Shown piece after piece: positions 41,664 through 51,435 of a DNA stretch of 64,000 nt (positions within the stretch are counted from its first letter, which is position 1; every line of letters starts with the position of its first letter). The position numbers were made by a program, and so were the translations under genes. Origin of the DNA: Zobellella maritima (GTDB lineage: Bacteria > Pseudomonadota > Gammaproteobacteria > Enterobacterales > Aeromonadaceae); the NCBI RefSeq assembly GCF_003075035.1, contig NZ_QCZE01000005.1, positions 1-64,000 of the forward strand, written 5' to 3'. The notes beneath the pieces were generated by a model. The model worked only from the letters and a program-made list of their open reading frames with translations. It was not told the origin of the DNA and searched no databases.

Positions 41664-44465
41664 TTACCGGCTGGCTTCATCCACCAGATAGAGGATCGAC
41701 TCGTAGTTGATGCCGCTGTGGTGGCTGAGGCCGATTTCACAGGTACGGCTGTTGCTGATACCTCGGCGGCAGCCGGGCGGCACCTGGGCCTTGAGCGGGC
41801 TCAGCGCCGCTGCATTCAGTTCGGGGGTGGTGAAGCCCTTGTCACCGGCAAAGCCGCAGCATTCGATATGCTCGGGTACCACCACTCGGGTAGCGCAGCG
41901 ACGAGCCAGTTGCAGCATCTTGTCGGCCAGCCCCATCCGCCGGCTGCTGCAGGTGATATGCAGCAGCAGGGTTTCATCAACCGGTTCCAGTTCGAGCCGG
42001 TCGGCGGCCTGTTCCAGCACAAACGCCACCGGCTCATACACCTTGAGCGGCAGGCTGAAGCCTTCCTGGCTGTGCTGGGCACAGGGACTGGTATCCATCA
42101 GCACCGGCCATCTGCCTTGTTCCGAGGCCTGCCATAGCCGGGCTTCCAGCTCGTCGACCTTTTCCCGGGCGAGTTCCGCCATGCCTTTGCTCTGATAGGG
42201 CATGCCACAACACAGTTGTGTCAGTGTCCCGGGCATGATCACATCGAAGCCGGCCTTTTCCAGTACCGACAAGGTCACCTCGGTCAAGGGGCGCTGGTCG
42301 CTGGCCTGGGGCGACTGGCCCATGGTGCGGCTGGCGCAGGAAGGGAAATACACCACCCTGGGCCTGCCCCGAGCCGTGCCGTGGGGCTGGTGGCGGTTGG
42401 CGGTCGGGGTTTCCGGCAGCCACAGCGGTACCTTGTTATGGCTGAGGGTGCGCAGGCCGCTGTTCAGTCTACTCATGACCCTGTCACCTAACACCTTGTC
42501 GGCCAGCCGGCTCGCGGCCAGTCCCAGCCTGACTGCGCCTGTGGTGGCGGCGAAGTGCTCCGCGGTCCAGCGCGCGATAGGCTGAAATTTCCGGTAGTGA
42601 TGGGTGCGCAGCTTGCGCACCAGGGTGCCAGTGTTGATGCCCACCGGGCAGCGCTGCTCGCACAGGCCGGTGGCGGCGCAGGTATCCACCCCCTGATACT
42701 GGAATACCTGGTGCAGGGTGTCGTCGATGATGGCTCCGGCTGCCTCCCGCCGTTGTAGTTCACGATAGAGCACGATGCGCTGGCGGGGGGTCAGGCTCAG
42801 GTCCCGGGACGGGCACACCGCCTCGCAGAAGCCACACTCTATGCACTTGTCAACGATGTCGTCGGCGGCGGGCAGGGGTTTGAGATCTTTCAGGTGGGCC
42901 TGATGGTCGTCATTGAGGATCACCCCCGGGTTGAGCAGGCTGTGCGGATCGAACAGCGCCTTGATGCGTTGCATCAGGGCATAGCCCTCCTTGCCCCACT
43001 CCAGTTCCACATAGGGGGCCATATTACGGCCGGTACCGTGCTCGGCCTTGAGCGACCCCTGATAATCGACCGCCACCAGCCGGGCAACCGCGTCCATAAA
43101 ACCGCCGTAGCGATCCAGTTCCGCCTGGGAATCGAAACCCTGGGTAAACACGAAATGCAGGTTGCCGGCCAGGGCATGGCCGAAGATGATGGCCTCGTCA
43201 TAGCCAAACCGATCAAAGAGCTCGGTGAGTTGACGCACCGCCGGTGCCAATTGTTCCACGGGGAACGCCACGTCCTCGATGATTACGCTGGTGCCGGTTT
43301 CGCGCACCGCGCCTACCGCCGGGAACATCCCCTTGCGCATGGCCCACAGGGTGGCACAGGTGGTCTTGTCCTGGGTAAAGGGCACCTCGTTGCGTCGCCT
43401 GAAGCCGGAAACCGCCTGCATGGCCTGCTCGCAGCGGGCCAACAACTCGGCTTCGCTGTCGCCGTGTATTTCTACCAGTAGGGCGGCCGCTTCCAGATCC
43501 AGACCTTTGATGAAATCCGGCATTTCCGGCTTGTCGGCGATGGAGCGAAGGGCCCGGCCGTCCATCAATTCCACCGCCGCTACCTGGGTATTGGCCAGGG
43601 CGGTGACCGCCAGGCAGGTGCTTTCTATCTCCGGGTAGACCAGCAGGCAGGAAGCCTTGAAGGCATGGTCGGGTACTGTGTGATAGGTCACCTCGGCGAT
43701 AAACCCCAGGGTACCTTCCGAGCCTATCATCAGATGGCTGAGCATATCGAAGGGATCCTCGAAGTCCACCAGCGCATTCAGGCTGTAGCCGGTGGTGTTT
43801 TTCAGCCGGTATTTATGGCGGATGCGCTCGGCCAGCTCGGGGTTGGCCTTCACCTGTTCGCTCAGCTGCGCCAGCCCGGCCAACAGTTCCGGTTTTTGCT
43901 CGGCAAAGCGGGCTCTGCTTTGTGCATCCCGGGTATCCAGCCGGCTGCCGTCGGCGAGCACCAGGCTCATGCCGGCCAGGGTGCGGTAGGAGTTCTGGGC
44001 CGTGCCGCAGCACATGCCGGAGGCATTGTTGGCGGCGATGCCGCCTATCTTGCAGCTGTTGATAGAGGCCGGATCCGGACCTATCTTGCGGCCGAAGGGC
44101 GCCAGGTAGCGGTTGGCGTCGGCACCGATCACCCCGGGTTGCAGGCTGATCAGGAGGCCGTCGTCCAGGATCTGATGCCGGCGCCAGTCATCGGTGAGGG
44201 TGATCAGCACCGAGTCGGAGATGGCCTGGCCGGACAGGCTGGTACCGGCGGCGCGGAAGGTGCAGTGAATACCGTGTTTCCCGCACAGCTGCAGCACTCG
44301 AACCACCTCGTCCAGGCTTGCCAGGCGCAATACCAGCCTGGGCAGCAGGCGATAGAAGCTGGCATCGGTGCCGTACGCCAGGCACAGGGAGGGGTCGGAA
44401 ATGATGCGTGCCGCGGGCAGACACTGCGCCAGTTCATCGGCCAGCAGGCGGTAACTCTGTTCCAT
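41664..44465 (-). CDS. dld: FAD/Fe-S D-lactate dehydrogenase (Dld-II type, fused)
   Basis: The 933-residue flavoprotein has an N-terminal FAD-binding_4 domain (about 30-210, with RAAGTSLSGQA), a FAD-oxidase C domain (to about 510), a 4Fe-4S region (CIECGFCEAVCPSRD and CAATGLCEQRCPVGI) and a C-terminal CCG-type domain (CCGMPYQSKGM, CCGFAGDKGF). Shewanella uses a protein of this build, next to lldEFG, to oxidise D-lactate to pyruvate. The start is ATG 44465, preceded by AGAGGACACCTG. It is the last gene of the lactate cluster. Confidence 0.9.
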   Translation of the reverse strand: MEQSYRLLADELAQCLPAARIISDPSLCLAYGTDASFYRLLPRLVLRLASLDEVVRVLQLCGKHGIHCTFRAAGTSLSGQAISDSVLITLTDDWRRHQILDDGLLISLQPGVIGADANRYLAPFGRKIGPDPASINSCKIGGIAANNASGMCCGTAQNSYRTLAGMSLVLADGSRLDTRDAQSRARFAEQKPELLAGLAQLSEQVKANPELAERIRHKYRLKNTTGYSLNALVDFEDPFDMLSHLMIGSEGTLGFIAEVTYHTVPDHAFKASCLLVYPEIESTCLAVTALANTQVAAVELMDGRALRSIADKPEMPDFIKGLDLEAAALLVEIHGDSEAELLARCEQAMQAVSGFRRRNEVPFTQDKTTCATLWAMRKGMFPAVGAVRETGTSVIIEDVAFPVEQLAPAVRQLTELFDRFGYDEAIIFGHALAGNLHFVFTQGFDSQAELDRYGGFMDAVARLVAVDYQGSLKAEHGTGRNMAPYVELEWGKEGYALMQRIKALFDPHSLLNPGVILNDDHQAHLKDLKPLPAADDIVDKCIECGFCEAVCPSRDLSLTPRQRIVLYRELQRREAAGAIIDDTLHQVFQYQGVDTCAATGLCEQRCPVGINTGTLVRKLRTHHYRKFQPIARWTAEHFAATTGAVRLGLAASRLADKVLGDRVMSRLNSGLRTLSHNKVPLWLPETPTANRHQPHGTARGRPRVVYFPSCASRTMGQSPQASDQRPLTEVTLSVLEKAGFDVIMPGTLTQLCCGMPYQSKGMAELAREKVDELEARLWQASEQGRWPVLMDTSPCAQHSQEGFSLPLKVYEPVAFVLEQAADRLELEPVDETLLLHITCSSRRMGLADKMLQLARRCATRVVVPEHIECCGFAGDKGFTTPELNAAALSPLKAQVPPGCRRGISNSRTCEIGLSHHSGINYESILYLVDEASR

Positions 44466-44487
44466 CAGGTGTCCTCTAGGGTCAATA

Positions 44488-44550
44488 CTAAAAATCTTTC
44501 GGGCCGTGGGCGCCACAGGCCAGGGCCCGCTGCGATAACTGAGCGGTCAT
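44488..44550 (-). CDS. short frame created by tandem repeat (20 aa)
   Basis: This frame starts at an ATGA overlap with the preceding short frame and encodes MTAQLSQRALACGAHGPKDF. It is a copy of part of the LldG tail and stops 22 nt before dld. It likely has no function of its own, but translating it could carry ribosomes towards dld. Confidence 0.35.
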   Translation of the reverse strand: MTAQLSQRALACGAHGPKDF

Positions 44551-44706
44551 CAGGCGTCCTCCAGGATCAGCACCAGCAGTTGTTTCGGGCCGTGGGCGCC
44601 ACAGGCCAGGGCCCGCTGCGGTAACTGGGCGGTCATCAGGCGTCCTCCAGGAGCAGCACCAGCAGTTGTTTCGGGCCGTGGGCGCCATAGGCCAGGGTCT
44701 GCTGGA
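44497..44706. repeat. 86-bp tandem repeat at the lldG/dld junction (about 2.4 copies)
   Basis: Units begin at 44497, 44583 and 44669. The first two full units differ at three of 86 positions, and the third is the original 3' end of lldG, matching with a few changes over about 38 bp. Each unit contains the word GAGGACGCCTGATG (minus strand), which is the lldG stop overlapping a new ATG. The dld start has the related AGAGGACACCTGATG. This shows a duplication of the lldG-dld junction. Confidence 0.9.
44550..44636 (-). CDS. short frame created by tandem repeat (28 aa)
   Basis: The ATG overlaps the lldG stop (ATGA, 44633-44636). The frame begins MTAQLPQRALACGAHG and ends LLVLILEDA, repeating the last 22 residues of LldG. 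Its stop overlaps the next short frame in the same way. It is probably a by-product of the repeat, though it could maintain translational coupling. Confidence 0.4.
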   Translation of the reverse strand: MTAQLPQRALACGAHGPKQLLVLILEDA

Positions 44707-45289
44707 TATCCGCCGTCTTGGAAGGGCCGGACACCAATAGCAGGTTGGTGGGCATGCCCCTGGCCCAGCCTTGGTCGGCCATCATCGCTGGCAGGTTAGC
44801 ATACAGGGTAGAGGCCTTGAGGATGGCGATATGGCAGGGTGGCACCAGTGACAGGGTACGGGGTTCACTCGCATCCGGCCAGAGTACCAGACTACCGGTG
44901 GCGGCGATGGCACCGTGACAGCCGGTGATGCCCGCGTCGACCTGGCTGAACAGCTCCTCTTTCCACTGTTCCAGGGGGCGGGTGAAGGGTACCTGTTCGG
45001 TGCTTCCGGTCAGCGCCTGGGTGATCTCCACCAGAAATTCGCCACCGGTGCCGGTGGCAATGCGCCTGAGTCCGGCCTGTTCGATATGGTCCTTGAGGGT
45101 CGCCACCAATTCGCGACGGTTCAGCCTGATCACCTCGGCATGATTCTGGCTCAGCAGCTCGCTCAGCCGCTCCAGCAACTCGTCCGGATTGCTCGGATGC
45201 CAGAGCGGATAGTCCGGGTTGTTGACCGGCAGTGGTTGGGCACCGGCCTGGCGCAGCCGGTTGAGAATGGCGTTTCGGGCAGTCGACAT
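44636..45289 (-). CDS. lldG: lactate utilization protein LldG (LutC)
   Basis: The 217-residue LUD-domain protein is part of the LldEFG (LutABC) complex that oxidises L-lactate. It has ITGCHGAIAATGSLVLWPD and ends with YGAHGPKQLLVLLLEDA. It is 1 bp after lldF. Its 3' end has been tandemly repeated downstream without changing the protein itself. Confidence 0.92.
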   Translation of the reverse strand: MSTARNAILNRLRQAGAQPLPVNNPDYPLWHPSNPDELLERLSELLSQNHAEVIRLNRRELVATLKDHIEQAGLRRIATGTGGEFLVEITQALTGSTEQVPFTRPLEQWKEELFSQVDAGITGCHGAIAATGSLVLWPDASEPRTLSLVPPCHIAILKASTLYANLPAMMADQGWARGMPTNLLLVSGPSKTADIQQTLAYGAHGPKQLLVLLLEDA

Positions 45290-45290
45290 C

Positions 45291-46709
45291 TTATTTGTTC
45301 CTCTTGGCCATCTGCTCGCGCAGGGTCCTGGCGGCGGGTTTGGGGGCGGTACGGCAGCGGGTCCAGGGGCCCAATCGGTTGGGGATCAGCCCGCGGAAAC
45401 GGGTCGCGCACCAGCTCAGCATGCGGTACAGGGCTGGCTTGCTGGTGAGCAGGCCGAAGCTGCGCCAGACGAAGGCCTCCAGCCTGTTCTTGGCCGCCCC
45501 TTGGCCGCGCAGGGCCGGCACCCCGGGGCGGGGATCCTGTTTGGCCTCGCGGCGCAGCCGCTGCAGCAGGTTGGGGATGGGGATGCGCACCGGGCACACC
45601 TCACCGCAGGCCCCGCACAGGCTGGAGGCGGTAGGCAGCTCTTGGGTGGCCTCCAGCCCCATCAGGTGGGGCGAGATGATCTTGCCGATGGGGCCCGGGT
45701 AGACGGTGCCGTAGGCGTGGCCACCGATGCGGGTATAGACAGGGCAGTGGTTCATGCAGGCACCGCAGCGGATGCACTGCAGAGTCTGGCGCATTTCTTC
45801 ATCCACAAAGGCCTGGCTGCGGCCGTTGTCGAGCAGCACCAGGTGTACCTCTTTCGGGCCGTCTAGCTCATCGTCCTTGCGCGGCCCGTTTATCATATTG
45901 AAGTAAGTAGTGATCGCCTGGCCGGTGGCGGAGCGGGTCAAGGCACTGAACAGCGGTGGTACGTCGGCCAGCAGCTCCACCACCTTTTCGATGCCGGTGA
46001 CGGCGATATGCACTTCGGGCACTGTGGTGCACATGCGGCCGTTGCCTTCGTTTTCAACCAGGCACAGGGTACCGGTCTCGGCCACCGCGAAATTGACCCC
46101 GGATATGCCCACCTGGGCCTCGCGGAATTTCTGGCGCAGCACATTACGGCCGGTCTGGATCAGGGTATCCACATCCAGGGTATGGCTGAAGCCGGGCACA
46201 TGCTCGGCGAACAGATCCGCCACCTGGCGTTTGTTCTTGTGGATGGCGGGCATGATGATATGCGACGGCGTCTCGTTGCCGAGCTGGACGATATATTCGC
46301 CCATGTCGCTTTCCAGGCAGCTGATGCCTTCCTTGGCCAGCTCATGGTTGAGCTCGATTTCTTCGCTGACCATGGACTTGCCCTTGACTGCCAGGGTGCC
46401 GCCGTGGGACTGGATGATATCGGTGAAAATGGCATTGGCCTGGGCCGCATCCTCTGCCCAGTGCACCCGGATGCCGTTGGCGATGCAGTTGGCTTCCAGC
46501 TGCTCCAGCAGTGTGGGCAGCTTGCTCAGGCAGCGTCTGCGGATGGCCTCGGCCCGGTCGCGGATGGCGGCTTCTTCGTCCGGATCGGCGAAGGCGGCCT
46601 GGCGCTTGTCGCGCAGGTAGTCCATGGCACCGCGGAAGTTGGCGCGCAGTTCCTTATTGGCCAGTGCCGCCTCGGCCTGGGGGTGAAACAGCTGGGGTCG
46701 GTTATGCAT
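45291..46709 (-). CDS. lldF: lactate utilization iron-sulfur protein LldF (LutB)
   Basis: The 472-residue protein has a LUD domain (about 70-300, with VKGKSMVSEEIELNHELA and GVNFAVAETGTLCLVENEGN). Two 4Fe-4S motifs follow, CIRCGACMNHCPVY and CGACGEVCPVRI, and then a basic C-terminal region (about 395-470). It is the electron-transfer core of the L-lactate dehydrogenase complex. It overlaps lldE by 8 nt. Confidence 0.95.
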   Translation of the reverse strand: MHNRPQLFHPQAEAALANKELRANFRGAMDYLRDKRQAAFADPDEEAAIRDRAEAIRRRCLSKLPTLLEQLEANCIANGIRVHWAEDAAQANAIFTDIIQSHGGTLAVKGKSMVSEEIELNHELAKEGISCLESDMGEYIVQLGNETPSHIIMPAIHKNKRQVADLFAEHVPGFSHTLDVDTLIQTGRNVLRQKFREAQVGISGVNFAVAETGTLCLVENEGNGRMCTTVPEVHIAVTGIEKVVELLADVPPLFSALTRSATGQAITTYFNMINGPRKDDELDGPKEVHLVLLDNGRSQAFVDEEMRQTLQCIRCGACMNHCPVYTRIGGHAYGTVYPGPIGKIISPHLMGLEATQELPTASSLCGACGEVCPVRIPIPNLLQRLRREAKQDPRPGVPALRGQGAAKNRLEAFVWRSFGLLTSKPALYRMLSWCATRFRGLIPNRLGPWTRCRTAPKPAARTLREQMAKRNK

Positions 46710-47472
46710 GATCGCCCTCCAGTCGGCCGAGCAGGAAACTGGCCAGGTGTGTGCCTTGCAGGTTTTTACCCTGGAATTCTAGGGCGCCGTTGATATTGAG
46801 CAGGCAACCCCAGTCGGCACTTATCAGCTGCGAGGCACCCGTGTCGTTCAGGTGTTGGGTCTTGTCCTGCACCATGGCTTCGCTGATCGCCGGATGGCGT
46901 ACCGAGAAGGTACCGCCGAAGCCGCAGCACTCACTTTCGTAGGCCTGCTCGCGCAGTTCCACCTGATCCAGCTGGTCCAGCAGCTGGCGGGCGGTGACAT
47001 GGACCTTCATTTCCCGCCGCGCGGCGCAGGAGGTATGCAGCACCACGGAGGTGGCCGGTCCCTGATCCTGCAGCCGGATGCGGCATACCTGCACCAGGAA
47101 TTCGGTCAGTTCGAATACCCGATCACAGAATTGATTCACGTCCTGCTCCAGTTTACTGCCGGCAAACAGCCGGCGATAGTGGTGATGCATCATGCCGCCG
47201 CAGGAGCCGGACAGCACGATCACCGGCCAGGACTCGGGAAATAGCGCCATCTGGCTCAGAGCCGTGGTCTTGGCATCATCTTCGTAGCCGGAGGAGTAGG
47301 CGGGCTGGCCGCAACAGGTCTGCTTGGGCACATAGATGACTTCGACTCCGGCCAGTTCCAACAGGCGGATGGCGTCCAGCCCGCTCTGGGGGGAAAACAT
47401 GTCCACCAGGCAGGTGGCGTAGACATACACCTTGGCGGGTTTGGCCGGATAGATGCGAATAGCGGACGACAT
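46702..47472 (-). CDS. lldE: lactate utilization protein LldE (LutA)
   Basis: The 256-residue protein has two CCG domains, with the Cys motifs CCGQPAYSSGY and CCGFGGTFSV, and matches the LutA family length. It functions with LldF and LldG in L-lactate oxidation to pyruvate. It is the first enzyme gene after lldP; the 229-bp gap to lldP holds a dispersed repeat. Confidence 0.93.
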   Translation of the reverse strand: MSSAIRIYPAKPAKVYVYATCLVDMFSPQSGLDAIRLLELAGVEVIYVPKQTCCGQPAYSSGYEDDAKTTALSQMALFPESWPVIVLSGSCGGMMHHHYRRLFAGSKLEQDVNQFCDRVFELTEFLVQVCRIRLQDQGPATSVVLHTSCAARREMKVHVTARQLLDQLDQVELREQAYESECCGFGGTFSVRHPAISEAMVQDKTQHLNDTGASQLISADWGCLLNINGALEFQGKNLQGTHLASFLLGRLEGDHA

Positions 47473-47575
47473 AAGGCAATTCCTTTAATTAACAGCTTTC
47501 ATTCAGGTTCAGACATCAGCACAGGCAGAACGCGGATGCCGATGCATGGAGCAGGATGGTAAGAGGATTCGCGCT

Positions 47576-47644
47576 GCCGACACGCCATCAATACCTCCCT
47601 GTAGGCTCCGCTGCGCCATCCATGGCGCAGAGGGTCGGCCGAGC
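47576..47644 (-). repeat. dispersed 69-bp intergenic repeat, copy 2
   Basis: This copy lies in the lldP-lldE gap and is inverted relative to copy 1 at 8962-9030. It has a perfect 8-bp hairpin, TGCGCCAT/ATGGCGCA (47612-47629), and the words CAGGGAGG and GTCGGC. Read through in the lldP transcript, the hairpin may affect RNA processing between lldP and lldE. Confidence 0.65.
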
Positions 47645-47701
47645 GAATGCCCCTTATCATCACCTGAGCTCCTGGTTGCTTGATGACAGCTCATCATTTA
47701 G

Positions 47702-49408
47702 TTAGCCATTAGCCAGGCGCAACAGCGGATCCGACAGCCCCAGGCCATAGATGGCGACCATGCCGATAATGCCGGTGGCGACAAGGTAATAGAGGGTCGG
47801 CAGCGCCGTCTTGCGCAGCGTGGTGCCTTCCCGGCCCAGCAGGCCGACGGTGGCGGAGGCGGCCACCACGTTGTGGATGGCGATCATGTTGCCGGCGGCG
47901 GCGCCCACCGCCTGCAGCGCCACCATCAGCGCGGTGGACACGTTCAGGGTCTGGGCCACCTCAAACTGGAACTGGGAAAACATCATGTTGGAAACGGTGT
48001 TGGAGCCGGCGATAAAGGCCCCCAGGGCACCGATCACTGCGCTGATGGCCGGGAAAAACCCACCCACCAGGTCGGCGGCAAAGTTGGCGGCCATCACCGG
48101 CATGCTGGCGAGATCGGCACTGTTCACCCCGGAGTTGATAAAAATACGCACCATGGGCACGGTAAACATCAACACGAAGCCGGCGCCGATTAGGGTCCGG
48201 GAGGACTCCGTCACCGCCGGCACAAAATCTTTGAGCGAGCGGGTCTGGGTCAGCACCGCGACCAAGGAAACAAACACCAGTATGCCGCCGGGCAGGTACA
48301 GGGGCTGGATGCCGGCGCTGATACCGGCTTCGCCGAGGATATCGCTGAAGGCGATATTCCAGCCGGTGAGCAGGCTTTTTAAGCCATCACTGGTCCGGCT
48401 CAGCACCAGCAGCACCGGCAGCAGCAGATAGGGGAACCAAGCCAGGCCAAGGCTGATGGGCTTTTTCTGCAAGTCTTCCTTGTGGATGGCGAGCGAGCCC
48501 AGCCACTCGGCCGGCCAGTCTTTTTCTTCAGGGAATTCAAAGGTGGTCCTGGGCACCAGGAAGCCCTTGCGGGCGGCGGTAACCACTATGGCCAGACCCA
48601 CCAGGCCACCGACCAGGGAAGGAAATTCGGGGCCCAGCAAGATGCCGGTGAGGGCGTAGGGAATGGTGAACGCCAGGCCGGCGAAGATGGCGAACGGCAG
48701 TATGTCCAGACCTTCCTTCCAGCATTTGTTGCGGCCGAAGAAGCGGGTCAGCATCATGCACATAAACAGCGGCATCAGGATGCCGACCAGGCCGTGGATC
48801 ACCGCCACATTGCCGGTGACGGTTTGCAGATAGGCACCCCAGCCGGAGCCGGCTGTACTCAGGGTCTGGTCGATGGCGCCGTTATCCAGGCCGGTGGTGA
48901 CGCCGACTATGATGGGAGTACCCACGGCGCCGAAAGAGACCGGAGTACTCTGGATCATCATGCCCATTACCACGGCGGCGAGGGCCGGGAAGCCCAGTGC
49001 CACCATGAGCGGTGCGGCGACCGCGGCGGGGGTGCCGAAGCCGGAGGCGCCTTCGATAAAGCAGCCGAAGCACCAGGCGACGATGATGGCCTGGATGCGT
49101 CGGTCGGGCGAAATGGCGGTAAAGCCGTTGCGGATGGTGGTAATGGCGCCGGTATGCTTTAAGGTATTGAGCAGCAGTATGGCGCCGAAGATGATCCACA
49201 GCAGCGACAGGGAAATGGCGAACCCCTGCAGGCTGGAGGCCAGCACACGGGTCGGGCTCATCTCCCAGGTCATGAGGGCGATGATCACGGTGAGGGCAAA
49301 TGCCAGCGGCATGGCCCGCTTTGCCGGCCATTGCAGGCCGACCAGCAGGATGGCGGCGAGTACTATGGGGGCAAATGCCAGCAACGCCAGTAAGGTTGTA
49401 TCGATCAT
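47702..49408 (-). CDS. lldP: L-lactate permease (LctP family)
   Basis: The 568-residue polytopic protein imports lactate with protons. It has about 12-14 hydrophobic segments and the LctP signatures [16 protein letters not shown] and [17 protein letters not shown] 49408 is preceded by GGAAGTGA at a proper distance, so I prefer it to ATG 49423. It heads the lactate cluster and is divergent from a LysR gene. Confidence 0.95.
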   Translation of the reverse strand: MIDTTLLALLAFAPIVLAAILLVGLQWPAKRAMPLAFALTVIIALMTWEMSPTRVLASSLQGFAISLSLLWIIFGAILLLNTLKHTGAITTIRNGFTAISPDRRIQAIIVAWCFGCFIEGASGFGTPAAVAAPLMVALGFPALAAVVMGMMIQSTPVSFGAVGTPIIVGVTTGLDNGAIDQTLSTAGSGWGAYLQTVTGNVAVIHGLVGILMPLFMCMMLTRFFGRNKCWKEGLDILPFAIFAGLAFTIPYALTGILLGPEFPSLVGGLVGLAIVVTAARKGFLVPRTTFEFPEEKDWPAEWLGSLAIHKEDLQKKPISLGLAWFPYLLLPVLLVLSRTSDGLKSLLTGWNIAFSDILGEAGISAGIQPLYLPGGILVFVSLVAVLTQTRSLKDFVPAVTESSRTLIGAGFVLMFTVPMVRIFINSGVNSADLASMPVMAANFAADLVGGFFPAISAVIGALGAFIAGSNTVSNMMFSQFQFEVAQTLNVSTALMVALQAVGAAAGNMIAIHNVVAASATVGLLGREGTTLRKTALPTLYYLVATGIIGMVAIYGLGLSDPLLRLANG

Positions 49409-49423
49409 AAGGGTCACTTCCAT

Positions 49424-49567
49424 TGTTTAACCAGTGTCCCCACAGGCACATATTTAACTGTAGGGTATGAGTCGTCATCCTTGTGTTAAGGAGATGTAAC
49501 CTTAAGGCCTTACTATTTGTAGATATATAGAGATAATGAAACACATTATTTCCAAAACTGGATAAAT
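49424..49567. promoter_or_regulatory. lldP/LysR divergent promoter region
   Basis: A near-palindromic segment GTAACCTTAAGGCCTTAC (49496-49513) with a GTAA...TTAC frame could be a LysR-type T-N11-A operator placed between the two genes. No -10/-35 pair stands out clearly. Confidence 0.35.
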
Positions 49568-50470
49568 ATGCCGAGAACCGATGACCTCATCCTGTTTGCC
49601 CAGGTGATCGAGCTGGGCTCGTTCAGCAAGGCGGCGGAAGCCAATGACCTGACCAATTCGGTGGTCAGCAAGCGTATCGCTCGCCTGGAGGAAGAGCTGG
49701 GCAGTACCCTGATACACCGCTCCACCCGGCGGCTGACCCTGAGTGATGCAGGGCGGGTGCTGTATCAGCGCGCCCGTCTGGTGGCCCAGTCGGCACAGGA
49801 GGCATTTGATGCCGTAACCGGTTATAGCCAGGCGCTGGAGGGACATATACGGATATCGGTGCCGACCATTTCCGGCGAGCTGCTGCTGGCGGCGGCGGTG
49901 GCCGAATTTTGTGATCTGCATCCGGCTATTTCGATCGATATGTCGTTGGAGAATCGCTTCGTCGACCTGGTCGGGGAGGGCTATGATCTGGTGATCCGCA
50001 CCGGCCATCTGGATGATTCCAACCTTATTGCCCGTCATATACTGGACTCCCGCTGGACCATCTGTGCCGCTCCCGCCTATATCAGCCGGCGTGGCAAGCC
50101 CCTGGTGCCGGAGGATTTACTCAAGCATAACTGCCTGATTTACAGTTATCAGGAAAGCGGGGCCCGAGACTGGCTGTTCAGCCGCCAGGATGAGATTTAT
50201 CCGCTGCGGGTTGCCGGCAACTTTTCCACCGATAATGCCGCCGCCCTGCGCAAGGCGGCCATTGCCGGTTACGGCCTGGCCTATGTGCCCCGCTGCCTGG
50301 TGTATCCGGATCTGCAGGCCGGTCGCCTGGTGGAGCTGCTGCCCAAACAGGTGGGCAAGGTGCTGGGCATCTATGCGGTCTATCCCTACAGCCGCCAGCC
50401 GCCACGCAAGATAAAGCTGTTGATCGAACATATCCGCACTCGCTACATGGATATTAAACACTATTTCTGA
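49568..50470 (+). CDS. LysR-family regulator of the lactate cluster (inferred)
   Basis: The 300-residue LysR-type protein has an N-terminal winged HTH (about 1-60, GSFSKAAEANDLTNSVVSKRIARLEEELG) and a substrate-binding domain (about 90-295). Divergence from lldP with a 144-bp gap suggests that it controls lactate uptake and oxidation. The inducer is not evident from sequence. Confidence 0.85.
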   Translation: MPRTDDLILFAQVIELGSFSKAAEANDLTNSVVSKRIARLEEELGSTLIHRSTRRLTLSDAGRVLYQRARLVAQSAQEAFDAVTGYSQALEGHIRISVPTISGELLLAAAVAEFCDLHPAISIDMSLENRFVDLVGEGYDLVIRTGHLDDSNLIARHILDSRWTICAAPAYISRRGKPLVPEDLLKHNCLIYSYQESGARDWLFSRQDEIYPLRVAGNFSTDNAAALRKAAIAGYGLAYVPRCLVYPDLQAGRLVELLPKQVGKVLGIYAVYPYSRQPPRKIKLLIEHIRTRYMDIKHYF

Positions 50471-50504
50471 ACCGCGACGGCGGACTAGCAACAAGGCTAA
50501 ATGA

Positions 50505-51401
50505 ATGGAACTACTGGGCAAGAAAGCCTTTTATCTTAATCAGATTGCCCTTTGCGGCGGCATACGGGCTGCGGCCGAATCCCTGGGCGTGAATGCTTCC
50601 GTGGTCAGCCGGCACATCAGCCAGCTGGAGCTGGAAACGGGGATTGCACTGCTCGAAAGGAAGGGGCGCAACGTTTCCCTGACCCAGGCCGGTCGGATGA
50701 TCGTCGATACCTATGCTGCCCAGCAACGGCTGCACAGTGAACTGTCCGACTCCCTGTCGCGGATGAAGACCCTGAAGGGCGGCAGCGTGGTCGTGTCGGT
50801 CGGCGATGGCTTTATCGAGAGCTTTATCCAGTCGGTGCTGTTGCGGGTGTCTCAGCAGTACCCGGACGTGTTTATCGAACTGAAGACGGGGGTGTACTTT
50901 CCGCGTGAACCCCACGAAATGGTGCTGGAGGATGAGGTCGACATCGCTATCACCTACGGGCCCGTGTCCGATCCCCGGTTGCGGGTGCGCAGTTTCAGCC
51001 GGGGCCCTCTGTGTGCCCTGATGCATCCGGCACACCCCCTGGCCGGGCGCAAAAGCGTGTCGGCGGCGGTGCTGGCCGAGCACAAGCTGATCTTCCTGCC
51101 CGATCTGTCGGGTACCCAGTCCTGCTTGAGTGCCATCTTGCGTGACAGCGGCTTGGCGGTGACGCCAACCTACCGCTGCAACCTGCATTCGGTGGCCAAG
51201 CTGATGGCGGCTGCCGGTATAGGTATCAGCTTTATGACCGCCTGGGGGGCCCGGCGGGAGATCGACAGCGGTAAGCTGGTGGCCGTGCCCATTGCCCATC
51301 CGGTGGCAGAAGAAACCTACGGCAATCTGGTGTGTCGTGCCGGCCGCAGCCTGAGCCCGGCAGCCCGCTACCTGTGGAAGTTGATGAGCGGTATGCGCTA
51401 A
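50505..51401 (+). CDS. LysR-family transcriptional regulator
   Basis: The 298-residue LysR-type protein has an HTH (about 5-60, GGIRAAAESLGVNASVVSRHISQLELETG) and an effector domain. It is 34 bp after the first LysR gene on the same strand and convergent with the AbgT gene. It could regulate abgT and the M20 gene, as AbgR does for abgABT in E. coli, but the distance from their promoter makes this uncertain. Confidence 0.82.
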   Translation: MELLGKKAFYLNQIALCGGIRAAAESLGVNASVVSRHISQLELETGIALLERKGRNVSLTQAGRMIVDTYAAQQRLHSELSDSLSRMKTLKGGSVVVSVGDGFIESFIQSVLLRVSQQYPDVFIELKTGVYFPREPHEMVLEDEVDIAITYGPVSDPRLRVRSFSRGPLCALMHPAHPLAGRKSVSAAVLAEHKLIFLPDLSGTQSCLSAILRDSGLAVTPTYRCNLHSVAKLMAAAGIGISFMTAWGARREIDSGKLVAVPIAHPVAEETYGNLVCRAGRSLSPAARYLWKLMSGMR

Positions 51402-51402
51402 C

Positions 51403-51430
51403 CAAAATCGGCGCCCGAGGGCGCCGATCT
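51403..51430 (-). terminator. intrinsic terminator of the AbgT operon
   Basis: A 10-bp perfect stem, ATCGGCGCCC (51407-51416)/GGGCGCCGAT (51419-51428), lies between the convergent LysR and AbgT genes. On the minus strand four Ts follow. On the plus strand no T-run follows. Confidence 0.6.
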
Positions 51431-51435
51431 GACGG

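Noticed and set aside
43255-43270. Second parS-like word (TGTTCCACGGGGAACG) inside dld
   Set aside because: It has about three mismatches to the consensus and breaks the palindrome, so ParB binding is unlikely.
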